This document shows positions 17,420 to 25,890 of a stretch of DNA of 64,000 bases, in pieces. Within the stretch, counting starts at the first letter, position 1, and each line of letters starts with the position of its first letter. Position numbers and translations under genes: made by a program. The notes beneath the pieces were generated by a model that saw nothing but the letters and a program-made list of their open reading frames with translations, was not told where the DNA came from and did no database searches. Origin of the DNA: SHVO01 sp041905525 (GTDB lineage: Bacteria > Pseudomonadota > Alphaproteobacteria > Rhodospirillales > Rhodospirillaceae). Location of the stretch: NCBI GenBank assembly GCA_041905525.1, contig JAYRKY010000013.1, positions 30,203 to 94,202 of the forward strand. Direction: 5' to 3'.

Positions 17420-18067
17420 TCAGCCGCGGAATGGGTACTTCGCGAAGATGGCGTTGAAGTCCCGTACTGCCGCCGCCGTTCCTTGCGGATAGTTCCAGAC
17501 CCCGCCGCACACGGCGAGGAAGTCTGCCCCCGCGGCCACAATGGGTTCGCAGTTTTCCACCGTGATGCCGCCGATGGCCACAGATGGGATCATCGTGGTT
17601 TCAGTCCAGATCTCGATGATCTCGGGCGTTACCGTCGATGTTGTCTCCTTCGTGGTCGTCGGAAAGAACGCGCCGAACGCCACGTAATCCGCGCCGGCCT
17701 CCGCCGCTTCCATCGCGGCATGACGCGAGTCCTTGCAGGTCACTCCGACGGTTGCATCGGGGCCGACCAGCGCGCGGGCCTCCTTATAAGGCATATCTTC
17801 GGGGCCGATATGAACGCCGTCGCAATTGAGGCGGGCGGCAAGATCGGGACGGTCATTCAGGAGAAATGCCACATCGTGCGCGTGGCAGATCGGCATGAGC
17901 GCCTTCACGGCCGCGACTATGACGTCGTCCTTCACATCCTTAAGACGGAGTTGAAAGCACGCCACGTCACCCGCCGCCAGCGCGTCCTCAAGCTTTTGCT
18001 CAAAGCCGTCCGGGAGCGCTGGCGGGGTGATGAGATACAGCCGGCAGCTGGGTGTTTGCGCGGCCAT
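17420..18067 (-). CDS. thiE: thiamine phosphate synthase
   Basis: 215 aa from ATG 18067 (MAAQTPSCRLYLITPP). TIM-barrel enzyme joining HMP-PP and thiazole phosphate. LNDRPDLAARLNCDGVHIG, the Mg/pyrophosphate segment, a KETTS loop (normally TxTK) and the phosphate loop SVAIGGIT are visible. It lies 19 nt after the class I aldolase on the same strand and converges with the DUF1801 gene. No thiamine riboswitch is evident upstream. The thiD gene lies elsewhere in the window (38086). Confidence 0.88.
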   Translation of the reverse strand: MAAQTPSCRLYLITPPALPDGFEQKLEDALAAGDVACFQLRLKDVKDDVIVAAVKALMPICHAHDVAFLLNDRPDLAARLNCDGVHIGPEDMPYKEARALVGPDATVGVTCKDSRHAAMEAAEAGADYVAFGAFFPTTTKETTSTVTPEIIEIWTETTMIPSVAIGGITVENCEPIVAAGADFLAVCGGVWNYPQGTAAAVRDFNAIFAKYPFRG

Positions 18068-18086
18068 GGCCGGTGCGCGGGGGCGG

Positions 18087-19016
18087 TTAGTTCTTGCCCT
18101 GATAAATGTCGACCAGCTTCTGCAGCAAAGCCAGAGCCTCGCCTTGCGGACGCTGGAAGGCATTGCGGCCGATGATGGAGCCGTTGCCGCCACCATCGCG
18201 GATCGCGCGGGCGTCGTCGAAGATGCTGTCTTCGCCCTTTTTGGCCCCGCCTGAGAACACAACGATGCGGCGGCCGCCGAAGCAGCTCTGAACCACGTGT
18301 TGGACGCGCTCAGTCAGGGTCGCGCGCGGGATCTTGGCGGATTCATAGACCTTCTTCGCTTCGCCCAAATCAAGGTAGTCGCTCGGAAGCTTCACTTTAA
18401 TGATGTGGGCGCCCATCAGCGCGGCCATGTGAGCGGCATAGGCGATGATGTCGAAGCCCAATTCGCCGTCCTTCGTGACGTACTTGCCGCGCGGATAGGA
18501 CCACACCACGACGGCGAGCCCCTTGGCCTTGGCTTCGGCGGTCAGCTCACGGAGGTCGTTCAGCATGTCGAACGCCTTCTCGGAGCCGGGATAAATCGTG
18601 TAGCCGATGGCCGAGCAGCCGAGGCGAAGGGCGTCGTCGACCCCGGCGGTGATCGCCTGCGTCGGGGCGTCTTTCTCGCCGTTCAGGGAGTTGGCGCTGT
18701 TAACCTTCAGGATCGTCGGGATTTGGCCGGCGAAGGTGGAAGCCCCATCTTCGATCATGCCGAGAGGAGCCGCGAACGCCGAGAGACCCGCGGAAATGGC
18801 AAGCTGCCAGTGGTAGTGGGGCTCATAGCCCGGGGGGTTGGCGGCGAAGCTGCGCGCCGGACCATGTTCAAAACCCTGGTCAACGGGGAGGATGACAAGC
18901 TTTCCGGTCCCGCCCAGCTTACCCTGCATGAGGATGCGGGCGAGGTTCGCCTTCGTGCCGGGATTGTCGCTTTCATAAGCGCTGAGGATCGTCTTCACCC
19001 GGGGGGTCATGGTCAT
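18087..19016 (-). CDS. class I fructose-bisphosphate aldolase (DhnA/FbaB type)
   Basis: 309 aa. Archaeal-type class I aldolase: ILPVDQGFEHGP near the N-terminus, the Schiff-base lysine region HIIKVKLPSDY, and phosphate-binding segments VVFSGGA and GSIIGRNAFQRP. It cleaves fructose-1,6-bisphosphate in glycolysis. First gene of a two-gene unit with thiE. Confidence 0.92.
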   Translation of the reverse strand: MTMTPRVKTILSAYESDNPGTKANLARILMQGKLGGTGKLVILPVDQGFEHGPARSFAANPPGYEPHYHWQLAISAGLSAFAAPLGMIEDGASTFAGQIPTILKVNSANSLNGEKDAPTQAITAGVDDALRLGCSAIGYTIYPGSEKAFDMLNDLRELTAEAKAKGLAVVVWSYPRGKYVTKDGELGFDIIAYAAHMAALMGAHIIKVKLPSDYLDLGEAKKVYESAKIPRATLTERVQHVVQSCFGGRRIVVFSGGAKKGEDSIFDDARAIRDGGGNGSIIGRNAFQRPQGEALALLQKLVDIYQGKN

Positions 19017-19193
19017 GTGGTTGCGTGTCCTTCTCTAATCGTTTCAGGGCCGAGGATATGTACCGGCCGCGGCACGAACGGAAGCGTGCCGGCGAGGCGC
19101 GGGCGGAGATATAACGAGTGGCATTCCCCTTGAATAGATGCCTGTACAACGCCCACGCGGTTCAGTTGTTCGCGCCTCCTGGAGGGTGTTGTT

Positions 19194-19222
19194 GACGGCT
19201 CAGGTAGAACTTCATAGGCTTA
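19194..19222 (+). promoter_or_regulatory. predicted sigma-70 promoter for the DUF4164-zapA unit
   Basis: TTGACG at 19194-19199, a 17-nt spacer, then TAGGCT at 19217-19222. It lies 32 nt before the TTG start of the next gene in the 237-nt divergent region shared with the aldolase gene. Confidence 0.5.
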
Positions 19223-19253
19223 ATCTCGTTTTCGAGGTTGGGGCGCTATTTCT

Positions 19254-19487
19254 TTGAAAGATATCGTGAACCCGCATGTTCGTGAGGCGCTCGAACGGCT
19301 TGAGCGCGCGATCGTTCGTATCGATTCCGCCGCGCGCGGGCGCGCTCCCTCCGACGACGTTTCCGGCCTCAAAGATGCTTTTGACCAACTCACCCGCGAG
19401 CATGCGATGCTCAAGAGCAGCGCGAGCCGGGTTGCCGACCGGCTGGATGCGGTCATCGGTCAAGTCACCGCCCGCTTGGACGAATAG
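19254..19487 (+). CDS. DUF4164-like small coiled-coil protein
   Basis: 77 aa, TTG start, almost entirely helical with heptad-like spacing (REALERLERAIVRIDSAARG ... LDAVIGQVTARL). Small proteins of this kind commonly precede zapA in alphaproteobacteria. A role with ZapA at the division ring is an inference from position. It ends 10 nt before zapA. Confidence 0.7.
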   Translation: MKDIVNPHVREALERLERAIVRIDSAARGRAPSDDVSGLKDAFDQLTREHAMLKSSASRVADRLDAVIGQVTARLDE

Positions 19488-19497
19488 GCCGGTTGGA

Positions 19498-19830
19498 ATG
19501 GGGCAAGTTTCAATCACTATCCGTGGGCGCCAATACCAGATTGCCTGCGACGACGGGCAGGAGGCCCACCTCGCGCGGTTAGGCCGTTTCCTCGATCAAC
19601 GGGCTGAGCAGTTACACGGCTCCGCGGGGTCCGTCAGCGATGCGCTTCTCCTGGTGATGACTGGTTTGGTCGTCGCCGACGAGCTCACCGATACCATTGC
19701 CGAACTCGAAGCGATGAAAGCGGCGTCTGGCAATGCCAGCCGCATGGCCTCCGAAACCGCGATTACGAACTCAATTAATAATCTGGCGGAACGAATTGAG
19801 CGTATTGCCGCGCAGCTCGAAGGCACCTAG
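19498..19830 (+). CDS. zapA: cell division protein ZapA
   Basis: 110 aa. The N-terminal ZapA globular part (MGQVSITIRGRQYQIAC, DGQEAHLARLGRFLD) is followed by a C-terminal coiled coil (ADELTDTIAELEAMK, NLAERIERIAAQLE). ZapA cross-links FtsZ filaments. The order zapA, 6S RNA, 5-formyltetrahydrofolate cyclo-ligase is widely conserved in proteobacteria and supports the call. Confidence 0.9.
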   Translation: MGQVSITIRGRQYQIACDDGQEAHLARLGRFLDQRAEQLHGSAGSVSDALLLVMTGLVVADELTDTIAELEAMKAASGNASRMASETAITNSINNLAERIERIAAQLEGT

Positions 19831-19840
19831 ATTCATTAAC

Positions 19841-19995
19841 GGAGCTGCTGGGCAGGTTAGGCCTATGAACCCCCAGGGGCGATAATCTTCGCTCGGGAGC
19901 TGTCCCTCGCCGGATTCCGGTCTGGTGAAACGGCGCCCACCTTAACTCGTGGCCCATTGGGAGGTCACGCACGGTCGACGGCTTTCGGCGGCTCC
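19841..19995 (+). ncRNA. ssrS: 6S RNA (approximate boundaries)
   Basis: The 206-nt gap between zapA and the cyclo-ligase gene is where 6S RNA normally lies. It can form a closing stem between GGAGCTGC (19841-19848) and GCGGCTCC (19988-19995). The segment from TTCGC (19888) through CGGGAGC, GTCCC and GCCGGAT resembles the conserved 5' half of E. coli 6S RNA. 6S RNA binds the sigma-70 holoenzyme in stationary phase. The ends are estimates and no covariance model was run. Confidence 0.6.
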
Positions 19996-20036
19996 ACTTC
20001 TTCCCTCGTTCCTGTAATCGTCATGCTGCGGGCTCT

Positions 20037-20618
20037 ATGTCGGTAGCTTTTCCTGCGGATGCCAAGGCAGCTTTGCGCCGGGTCATGCTTGAGCGCCGGC
20101 GGACGGCGCACATGGCCGGGGCGTCCGAAATCGCCGTGGAGGTTGCTCGGAGCGTCCTCGAAACAGTGCCGGCAAAAGATAAAATCATAGCGGGCTATTG
20201 GCCGCTGGGCGATGAGTTGGATTGTCGGCCCGCGCTTGAGGCATTAGCGCAGGCGGGTGCGACCGTGGCCCTCCCGGTTGCCGCCGGGCAAGGGCATGCT
20301 TTGGTTTTCCGCCAATGGCGGCCCGGCGATCCGCTCGAACGCGGTCCGTTCGGGACCAAGCACCCGGGGAGTAAGGCCGCCGTTGTGGATCCGGAAACCC
20401 TTCTGGTGCCCTTGCTGGCATTCGATCTAGCGGGACACCGCCTCGGATATGGCGCGGGGTACTACGACCGCACGATCTCGGCCTTAAGAGCCGTCCGGAA
20501 GATCACGGCGATCGGCCTCGCCTACGACGTTCAGCGGGTCGATACGGTTCACGCCGATGCGCATGATCAGCCGCTCGATGGCGTCATCACCGCAAATGGC
20601 GTGTTATGGTTCGACTGA
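20037..20618 (+). CDS. 5-formyltetrahydrofolate cyclo-ligase
   Basis: 193 aa. The signature GYGAGYYDRTI is present near residue 140, and a basic N-terminal helix (LRRVMLERRRT) binds substrate. It converts 5-formyl-THF to 5,10-methenyl-THF using ATP. It sits just downstream of 6S RNA, the standard arrangement (ygfA/fau), so co-transcription with the RNA is possible. Confidence 0.92.
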   Translation: MSVAFPADAKAALRRVMLERRRTAHMAGASEIAVEVARSVLETVPAKDKIIAGYWPLGDELDCRPALEALAQAGATVALPVAAGQGHALVFRQWRPGDPLERGPFGTKHPGSKAAVVDPETLLVPLLAFDLAGHRLGYGAGYYDRTISALRAVRKITAIGLAYDVQRVDTVHADAHDQPLDGVITANGVLWFD

Positions 20619-20699
20619 CATCTCGCCTCGGAATGCCCGCATGCCGCGAGCCCTTCTAATGGGCTTGTTCCCGGGCTAAGGGTCGGTTACCCCTCCGCC

Positions 20700-21512
20700 A
20701 TGAGACTTCTGTATTGCGGCGACGTGATGGGCAAAGCCGGCCGAGACGCGGTCGCGACCCATATCCCTGAGCTTCGAAAAAACCTCGGCCTCGACTTCGT
20801 CGTGGCGTGCGGCGAGAACGCTGCGCACGGCTTCGGTATTACGGCCACCATTTGCCAGAACATGTTTGATGCCGGGGTCGATGTCGTCACCCTTGGCAAC
20901 CACGCCTGGGATCAGCGCGAGATCATCACCTTCATCCAGGCCGAACCACGGCTTCTTCGTCCGCTCAATTACCCGATTGAAACACCCGGCCAAGGCTTCG
21001 GGTTTTACTCCACCGCGAAGGGCCGGCGGGTGATCGTGATCCAGGTTATGTGCCGGCTGTTCATGGACGCGTTGGACGACCCCTTCCGGGCCCTGAACGA
21101 TACCTTGAACACCCATCCTCTCCGCGATGCCGCCGACGCGATCATCATCGACGTGCATGGCGAGGCGACCAGCGAGAAGAATGCTCTCGGTGTCATCGCC
21201 GATGGTCGGGCCTCCATGGTGGTCGGCAGCCACTCGCATGTGCCCACCGCCGACGCGCGGATTCTGCCGGGAGGGACGGCCTACCAGACGGATGCCGGCA
21301 TGTGCGGTCACTATGATTCGGTGATCGGTATGAAGAAGGAGGTGGCGACCCAGCGGTTCGTCACCAAGATGCCGACGGAGCGCCTCGAGCCCGCGGACGG
21401 AGAGGGCACCTTATGCGGCGTCTTTGTCGAAACCGATGACCGGACGGGCCTCGCCCTTCGGGTCGAGCCGGTGCGTGTCGGCGGCCTCCTCAAGCAAGCG
21501 ATCCCGGTTTAG
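20700..21512 (+). CDS. ymdB: YmdB-type metallophosphoesterase (TIGR00282 family)
   Basis: 270 aa. Metal ligands of the calcineurin-like fold are visible: CGDVMGKAGR, CGENAAHG, GNHAWDQ and GSHSHVPTADA. YmdB of Bacillus is a 2',3'-cyclic nucleotide phosphodiesterase affecting biofilm and nanotubes; the role in alphaproteobacteria is not defined. It starts at ATG 20700, 81 nt after the cyclo-ligase, and precedes yebC. Confidence 0.9.
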   Translation: MRLLYCGDVMGKAGRDAVATHIPELRKNLGLDFVVACGENAAHGFGITATICQNMFDAGVDVVTLGNHAWDQREIITFIQAEPRLLRPLNYPIETPGQGFGFYSTAKGRRVIVIQVMCRLFMDALDDPFRALNDTLNTHPLRDAADAIIIDVHGEATSEKNALGVIADGRASMVVGSHSHVPTADARILPGGTAYQTDAGMCGHYDSVIGMKKEVATQRFVTKMPTERLEPADGEGTLCGVFVETDDRTGLALRVEPVRVGGLLKQAIPV

Positions 21513-21566
21513 GGCCTACGCCGGGGAGGCGTGGGCGGCCTCTCCCTAGGAGGAACGCACCATATC

Positions 21567-21575
21567 TGGTATAAT
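21567..21575 (+). promoter_or_regulatory. extended -10 promoter for yebC-ruvCAB-ybgC
   Basis: TGGTATAAT at 21567-21575 is a perfect -10 hexamer with the extended TG motif, 74 nt before the yebC start. The -35 position (around 21547) is poor, as expected for an extended -10 promoter. No LexA-type GTTC-N7-GTTC or GAAC-N7-GAAC box is seen next to it. Confidence 0.6.
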
Positions 21576-21648
21576 GGAAGACATTTCCCGCCGCTTATTG
21601 TAAGCAAAACAATCATTTGAGACGCGCACGGATCCGACGGACGAACCC

Positions 21649-22395
21649 ATGGCTGGCCATTCCCAATTTAAGAACATCATGCACCGCAAAGGCGCGAAGG
21701 ACGCCAAGCGGGCCAAACTCTTCACCAAGCTGGCGCGCGAAATCACCGTTGCCGCCAAGATGGGACTGCCCGATCCGGCCTACAACGCGCGTCTGCGGAC
21801 GGCGATCAATGACGCCAAGGCCGAGAGCATGCCGAAGGACAATATCGAGCGTGCAATCAAGAAGGCCACCGGGGCCGATCAGGAGAACTACGAGGAAGTG
21901 CGTTACGAGGGCCGTGGCCCGGGCAACGTCGCTCTCATCGTCGAAGTGCTCACGAACAACCGCAATCGAACAGCGACGGATCTTCGCGTTGCATTTAGTC
22001 GGAACGGCGGCGCGCTCGGGGAAAGCGGCAGCGTCGCTTATTGCTTTCAGCGCGTCGGACAAATCCATTTTCCGTCCAACGTCGGCGATGGCGACAAGGT
22101 GATGGAGGCCGCGCTCAACGCCGGGGCCGACGATGTCGCTTCCGACGAGAAGGGGCACGACATCTTCTGTGCGCCGGACGATTTACATACGGTGGCGAAG
22201 TCACTGGAAGGCGCGCTCGGCCCCGCCGAGACCACGCGGCTCGAGTGGCGCCCGACCATGACAGTCGATGTCGCCGGCGAGACCGCCGAGGAATTGATGA
22301 ACCTGCTTACGGCGCTGGATGATAACGACGACGTGCAGCGCGTCGTGGCCAACTATGAAATGTCCGATGAGGTCATGGCCAAGTTCGGCGGTTAA
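21649..22395 (+). CDS. yebC: YebC/PmpR family protein
   Basis: 248 aa. It starts MAGHSQFKNIMHRKGAKDAKR as is typical, with the conserved AARMGLPDP-like KMGLPDPAYN and the central YEGRGPGNVALIVEVLTDN-like region. YebC proteins were named as transcription regulators and are now also linked to relief of ribosome stalling. The yebC-ruvC-ruvA-ruvB order is conserved. Its 3' end overlaps the only usable ruvC start codons. Confidence 0.95.
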   Translation: MAGHSQFKNIMHRKGAKDAKRAKLFTKLAREITVAAKMGLPDPAYNARLRTAINDAKAESMPKDNIERAIKKATGADQENYEEVRYEGRGPGNVALIVEVLTNNRNRTATDLRVAFSRNGGALGESGSVAYCFQRVGQIHFPSNVGDGDKVMEAALNAGADDVASDEKGHDIFCAPDDLHTVAKSLEGALGPAETTRLEWRPTMTVDVAGETAEELMNLLTALDDNDDVQRVVANYEMSDEVMAKFGG

Positions 22396-22924
22396 GGATA
22401 AGTCGTCCGAGGCTGGAACGGGCGGAGCCGGATGTGTCCGTATCCTTGGGCTCGACCCTGGTCTGCGCCATACCGGCTGGGGCGTGATCGAGGCGCACGG
22501 CAACAGGCTATCGTTCGTCGCCGATGGCGTTGTCGAACCTGATCCCAAGTTATCACTCGCCGAGCGGCTTCGTATCCTGTTCAACGAGGTGCAGGCCTTG
22601 GTGGGCCGCTACGCGCCTCACGAATGCGCAATCGAAGAAACGTTCGTGAACAAGAACCCTGTTTCGACATTGAAATTGGGGCATGCCCGCGCCGCGGCCA
22701 TGCTCGCGCCGGCCAACGCCGGGATTATGGTTGCCGAATACAAACCCAACTTGGTGAAGAAGTCAGTGGTCGGCGCCGGCCATGCCGAGAAGGGTCAAAT
22801 CGTCGCGATGATGCGCATTCTTTTGCCTGGGAGTAAGTCGGGCTCCGAAGACGCGGCTGACGCGCTTGCTGTGGCCGTATGTCACGCGCACCACCGGGCG
22901 AGCGCGATGCGGGGCGTGAAATGA
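22367..22924 (+). CDS. ruvC: Holliday junction endodeoxyribonuclease RuvC
   Basis: About 185 aa. The acidic active-site residues are in GLDPGLRHTGWG (Asp), CAIEETFVNKNP (Glu) and EDAADALAVAVCH (Asp pair). No ATG, GTG or TTG occurs in frame between the yebC stop and the conserved RILGLDPG, so translation must begin inside yebC: ATG 22367 is nearest, then 22355 and 22319. This gives an unusual N-terminal extension of about 33 residues and strong translational coupling. The 3' end overlaps ruvA by ATGA. Confidence 0.9.
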   Translation: MRSWPSSAVKDKSSEAGTGGAGCVRILGLDPGLRHTGWGVIEAHGNRLSFVADGVVEPDPKLSLAERLRILFNEVQALVGRYAPHECAIEETFVNKNPVSTLKLGHARAAAMLAPANAGIMVAEYKPNLVKKSVVGAGHAEKGQIVAMMRILLPGSKSGSEDAADALAVAVCHAHHRASAMRGVK

Positions 22925-23547
22925 TCGCTAAGCTGCGCGGGCGTCTTGATTCGGTTGGGACAGACTTCGCCGTCATAGATGTCGGCGGCGTCGGTTACCT
23001 GGTCTTTTGCGGGTCGCGCACCTTGGCAGGGCTCCCCGGGATCGGCGAGGGGGTCGAGCTCTCGATCGAAACTCATGTCCGCGAAGATCACATCCATCTT
23101 TACGGTTTCGCCACCGGGCGTGAGCGCGAGATGTTCACGACGCTGATGACCGTCCAAGGCGTCGGCGCCAAGGTCGCGCTGGCGATTTTGTCGGCCCTCT
23201 CCGCGGAACAGATCGTTCAAGCCATCGGCGCGGGCGATCAGGCCGCTTTCAAGCGCGCCAATGGTGTTGGCGGCAAACTCGCGCAGCGTCTCGTGACTGA
23301 GCTGAAGGACAAGTTGGCGGCCTTTGCCGTGGCCGGCGCCTCGCTGCCAAAAGCCGCCGCGCCATCAAAAGCGTCGGTGAAAAGTTCAGCGGTCGAAGAT
23401 GCAGTGTCCGCGTTGGTGAATCTCGGCTACGGTCGTATGGAAGCCTTTGGCGCGGCCTCGCGGGCGGCACAGGCCGCCGGCGAAGGCACCAACTTTCAAG
23501 CGCTAATCAAAGCCTCCTTGCGCGAGCTGGGAGGCGATGGTGGTTGA
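22921..23547 (+). CDS. ruvA: Holliday junction DNA helicase subunit RuvA
   Basis: 208 aa from ATG 22921 (MIAKLRGRLDSVGTDFAVID). OB-fold domain, then helix-hairpin-helix motifs (TTLMTVQGVGAKVALAIL, ANGVGGKLAQRLVTELKDKL), then the flexible linker and C-terminal RuvB-binding domain. It tetramerises on four-way junctions and loads RuvB. It overlaps both ruvC and ruvB. Confidence 0.96.
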   Translation: MIAKLRGRLDSVGTDFAVIDVGGVGYLVFCGSRTLAGLPGIGEGVELSIETHVREDHIHLYGFATGREREMFTTLMTVQGVGAKVALAILSALSAEQIVQAIGAGDQAAFKRANGVGGKLAQRLVTELKDKLAAFAVAGASLPKAAAPSKASVKSSAVEDAVSALVNLGYGRMEAFGAASRAAQAAGEGTNFQALIKASLRELGGDGG

Positions 23548-24583
23548 ATCGCCCCGCGTGATCTCCGCTGATCGTCAGGACGACGACGCGGACAGCTCGC
23601 TGCGTCCGAAGCGGCTCGGCGACTTTATCGGTCAGCGCCAAGTTCGCGAGAATCTGTCCGTTTTTATAAAGGCCGCGAAAGAGCGCAAGGAGCCGCTGGA
23701 CCACGTCCTGTTACACGGCCCGCCGGGCTTGGGCAAAACGACCCTTGCGCAGATCGTCTCGAAGGAACTGGGCGTAGGTTTTCGGGCCACGTCGGGGCCG
23801 ATGATCGCCAAGGCGGGCGACCTTGCGGCAATTCTTACGAATCTCGAGGCTCACGACGTTCTGTTCATCGACGAAATTCACCGCCTCAATCCCGCCATTG
23901 AAGAAGTGCTCTATCCTGCGATGGAGGACTTCCAACTCGATCTCATTATCGGCGAGGGGCCGGCGGCCCGTTCGGTACGCATCGAACTGCAGCCCTTTAC
24001 GCTTGTCGGTGCAACGACGCGGTCGGGTCTTTTGACAACGCCGTTGCGCGATCGCTTCGGCATCCCGCTGCGCCTTGAGTTCTATAACGCTGCCGAGTTG
24101 ATGGACATCGTCAGCCGTGGCGCGCGCGTACTCGGCATCGCGATGACCGAAGACGGTGCGATGGAAGTCGCCAAACGCTCGCGCGGCACGCCGCGGATCG
24201 CCGGACGGCTGCTCAAACGCGTTCGCGACTTCGCGGCGGTGGACGGCGTGGATAAAGTGGATGCGTCGGCGGCTGACAAGGCACTGCGGCGTCTTGATGT
24301 TGATGAACTGGGATTGGATGCGATGGACCGGCGCTACCTGCGCTGCATCGCCGATCACTACGCCGGCGGGCCGGTTGGCGTGGAGACTCTGGCCGCGGCG
24401 CTGGCCGAGGAGCGGGATACGCTTGAGGACGTCATCGAACCCTTCCTGATCCAGCAGGGGCTGATTCAGCGTACCCCGCGTGGGCGGATGGTGTCGGATG
24501 CGGGCTTCAGACAACTCGGCCTCTCGGTTCCCCGGCGCGAGCCCGCGCAGTTCGATCTCTTGAACCGGAACGAGTTGCCATGA
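23537..24583 (+). CDS. ruvB: Holliday junction branch-migration ATPase RuvB
   Basis: 348 aa. AAA+ motor: LRPKRLGDFIGQ, Walker A HGPPGLGKTT, Walker B FIDEIHRL, sensor 1 GATTRSGLL, sensor 2 RGTPRIAGRLLKR, and a C-terminal winged helix. The start ATG 23537 has GGGAGG upstream and lies 11 nt inside ruvA. It ends in an ATGA overlap with ybgC. Confidence 0.97.
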   Translation: MVVESPRVISADRQDDDADSSLRPKRLGDFIGQRQVRENLSVFIKAAKERKEPLDHVLLHGPPGLGKTTLAQIVSKELGVGFRATSGPMIAKAGDLAAILTNLEAHDVLFIDEIHRLNPAIEEVLYPAMEDFQLDLIIGEGPAARSVRIELQPFTLVGATTRSGLLTTPLRDRFGIPLRLEFYNAAELMDIVSRGARVLGIAMTEDGAMEVAKRSRGTPRIAGRLLKRVRDFAAVDGVDKVDASAADKALRRLDVDELGLDAMDRRYLRCIADHYAGGPVGVETLAAALAEERDTLEDVIEPFLIQQGLIQRTPRGRMVSDAGFRQLGLSVPRREPAQFDLLNRNELP

Positions 24584-25032
24584 CAAACGCCGCTCTGCCG
24601 ACCAGCGGCGAACTTCGTGGCCGCATCCACGTTCTCCCCGTACGGGTTTATTACGAGGATACGGACGCCGCAGGTGTCGTATATCACTCCAACTACTTAC
24701 GTTTCTGCGAACGTGGACGGACCGAGATGTTGCGCTCAATCGGTGTCGAGTTGGGCCAGGTGCAAGCAAATGACAACTTGGTTTTCGTTGTACACGCGGG
24801 TGAGATCGAATGGCGGCGCCCGGCGCGCCTGGACGATGCCCTCACCGTGGAAACCGCGCTCACGAGCCTTGGGCGGGCGTCGATCCTGATGCGCCAGGTG
24901 GTCCGGCGGGGCGACGAGGAGATCGTGCGCTTTAATGTAAGGGTCGCCTGCATGGATCTCGCGACCAGTCGGGCGACACCCGTGCCGGACCATCTGCGAA
25001 GCAAGTTCGAAGCATTTGTGGCTGAAGTCTGA
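24580..25032 (+). CDS. ybgC: YbgC-type acyl-CoA thioesterase
   Basis: 150 aa, hot-dog fold. The signature YYEDTDAAGVVYHSNYLRF contains the catalytic Asp. It hydrolyses short or medium acyl-CoAs. It opens the tol-pal cluster, as in many proteobacteria, but here is translationally joined to ruvB. A 129-nt gap with a small GTCCTC/GAGGAC hairpin (25111-25126) separates it from tolQ. Confidence 0.93.
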   Translation: MTNAALPTSGELRGRIHVLPVRVYYEDTDAAGVVYHSNYLRFCERGRTEMLRSIGVELGQVQANDNLVFVVHAGEIEWRRPARLDDALTVETALTSLGRASILMRQVVRRGDEEIVRFNVRVACMDLATSRATPVPDHLRSKFEAFVAEV

Positions 25033-25161
25033 TATGGAGACCGCAAAATCGGCCTTCGTGGCGATCGGAAAGTGCGGCGGCGCTTCGCGCCAAGGCGATA
25101 TGAGACCAGCGTCCTCTTGAGAGGACCAAAAGCGAAACGAGACGAGACGAATAGGTGAACG

Positions 25162-25875
25162 ATGGAAAGTACGGCTTTAGCGACGGTGCCCGTGGTCAAC
25201 ATGTCGGCCTGGGCGTTGTTCATGCAGGCGGACATTATAGTAAAGGCCGTCATGATCCTGCTCGCGTTCATGTCGCTCTGGAGCTGGGCGATCATATTCG
25301 ACAAGATCTTCCGCCTTCGCTCGCTCTTTAAGCAGGCTGAACAGTTCGAAGAAAAATTCTGGTCGGGACAGTCGCTGGAAGATTTGTTCGAGCGGGTCGG
25401 CCAACGTCCTCGGGAGCCGATGGCCACAATATTCACCGCCGCGATGCGAGAGTGGCGGCGATCCTCAAAAGGCGGCGTGCCTGTCGCCTCGGGCACCGCC
25501 ATGCTGCATGAGCGGATCGACCGCGTCATGAAGATCAGTCTGGAACGCGAAATGGATCACCTGAACCGCCGCATGATCTTCCTCGCCTCCACCGCCTCCG
25601 CGTCACCATTCCTCGGGCTATTCGGCACGGTGTGGGGGATCATGAATACGTTTACCGCCATCGGCGCGTCGTCGGACACCAGTCTTGCCACCGTGGCGCC
25701 GGGGATCGCCGAAGCACTGTTCGCCACCGCGCTCGGCCTCGTGGCCGCCATTCCGGCCGTGATTTTCTACAACAAGATCTCCAGCGATCTGTCGCGCTAC
25801 GCCTTGCGTCTGGAGAACTTCGCCGGCGAGTTCGGCGCCATCCTGTCGCGTCAATTGGACGTGAAATCGGCTTAA
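25162..25875 (+). CDS. tolQ: Tol-Pal system protein TolQ
   Basis: 237 aa, three membrane helices: about 22-45 (IVKAVMILLAFMSLWSWAIIF), 143-165 (SASPFLGLFGTVWGIMNTF) and 178-205 (GIAEALFATALGLVAAIPAVIFY). The conserved Thr of the third helix and the pore-lining small residues are present. With TolR it converts the proton gradient into work on TolA. First gene of tolQRA. Confidence 0.96.
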   Translation: MESTALATVPVVNMSAWALFMQADIIVKAVMILLAFMSLWSWAIIFDKIFRLRSLFKQAEQFEEKFWSGQSLEDLFERVGQRPREPMATIFTAAMREWRRSSKGGVPVASGTAMLHERIDRVMKISLEREMDHLNRRMIFLASTASASPFLGLFGTVWGIMNTFTAIGASSDTSLATVAPGIAEALFATALGLVAAIPAVIFYNKISSDLSRYALRLENFAGEFGAILSRQLDVKSA

Positions 25876-25890
25876 GCGGAGCATCCAATC

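Noticed and set aside
17420..19016. Thiamine riboswitch controlling thiE
   Set aside because: thiE follows the aldolase gene by 19 nt and the leader of that unit shows no TPP-riboswitch-like conserved segments. thiD likewise lacks one.
21513..21648. LexA operator upstream of yebC-ruvCAB
   Set aside because: No GTTC-N7-GTTC or GAAC-N7-GAAC direct repeat at the promoter, so SOS control is not supported here.
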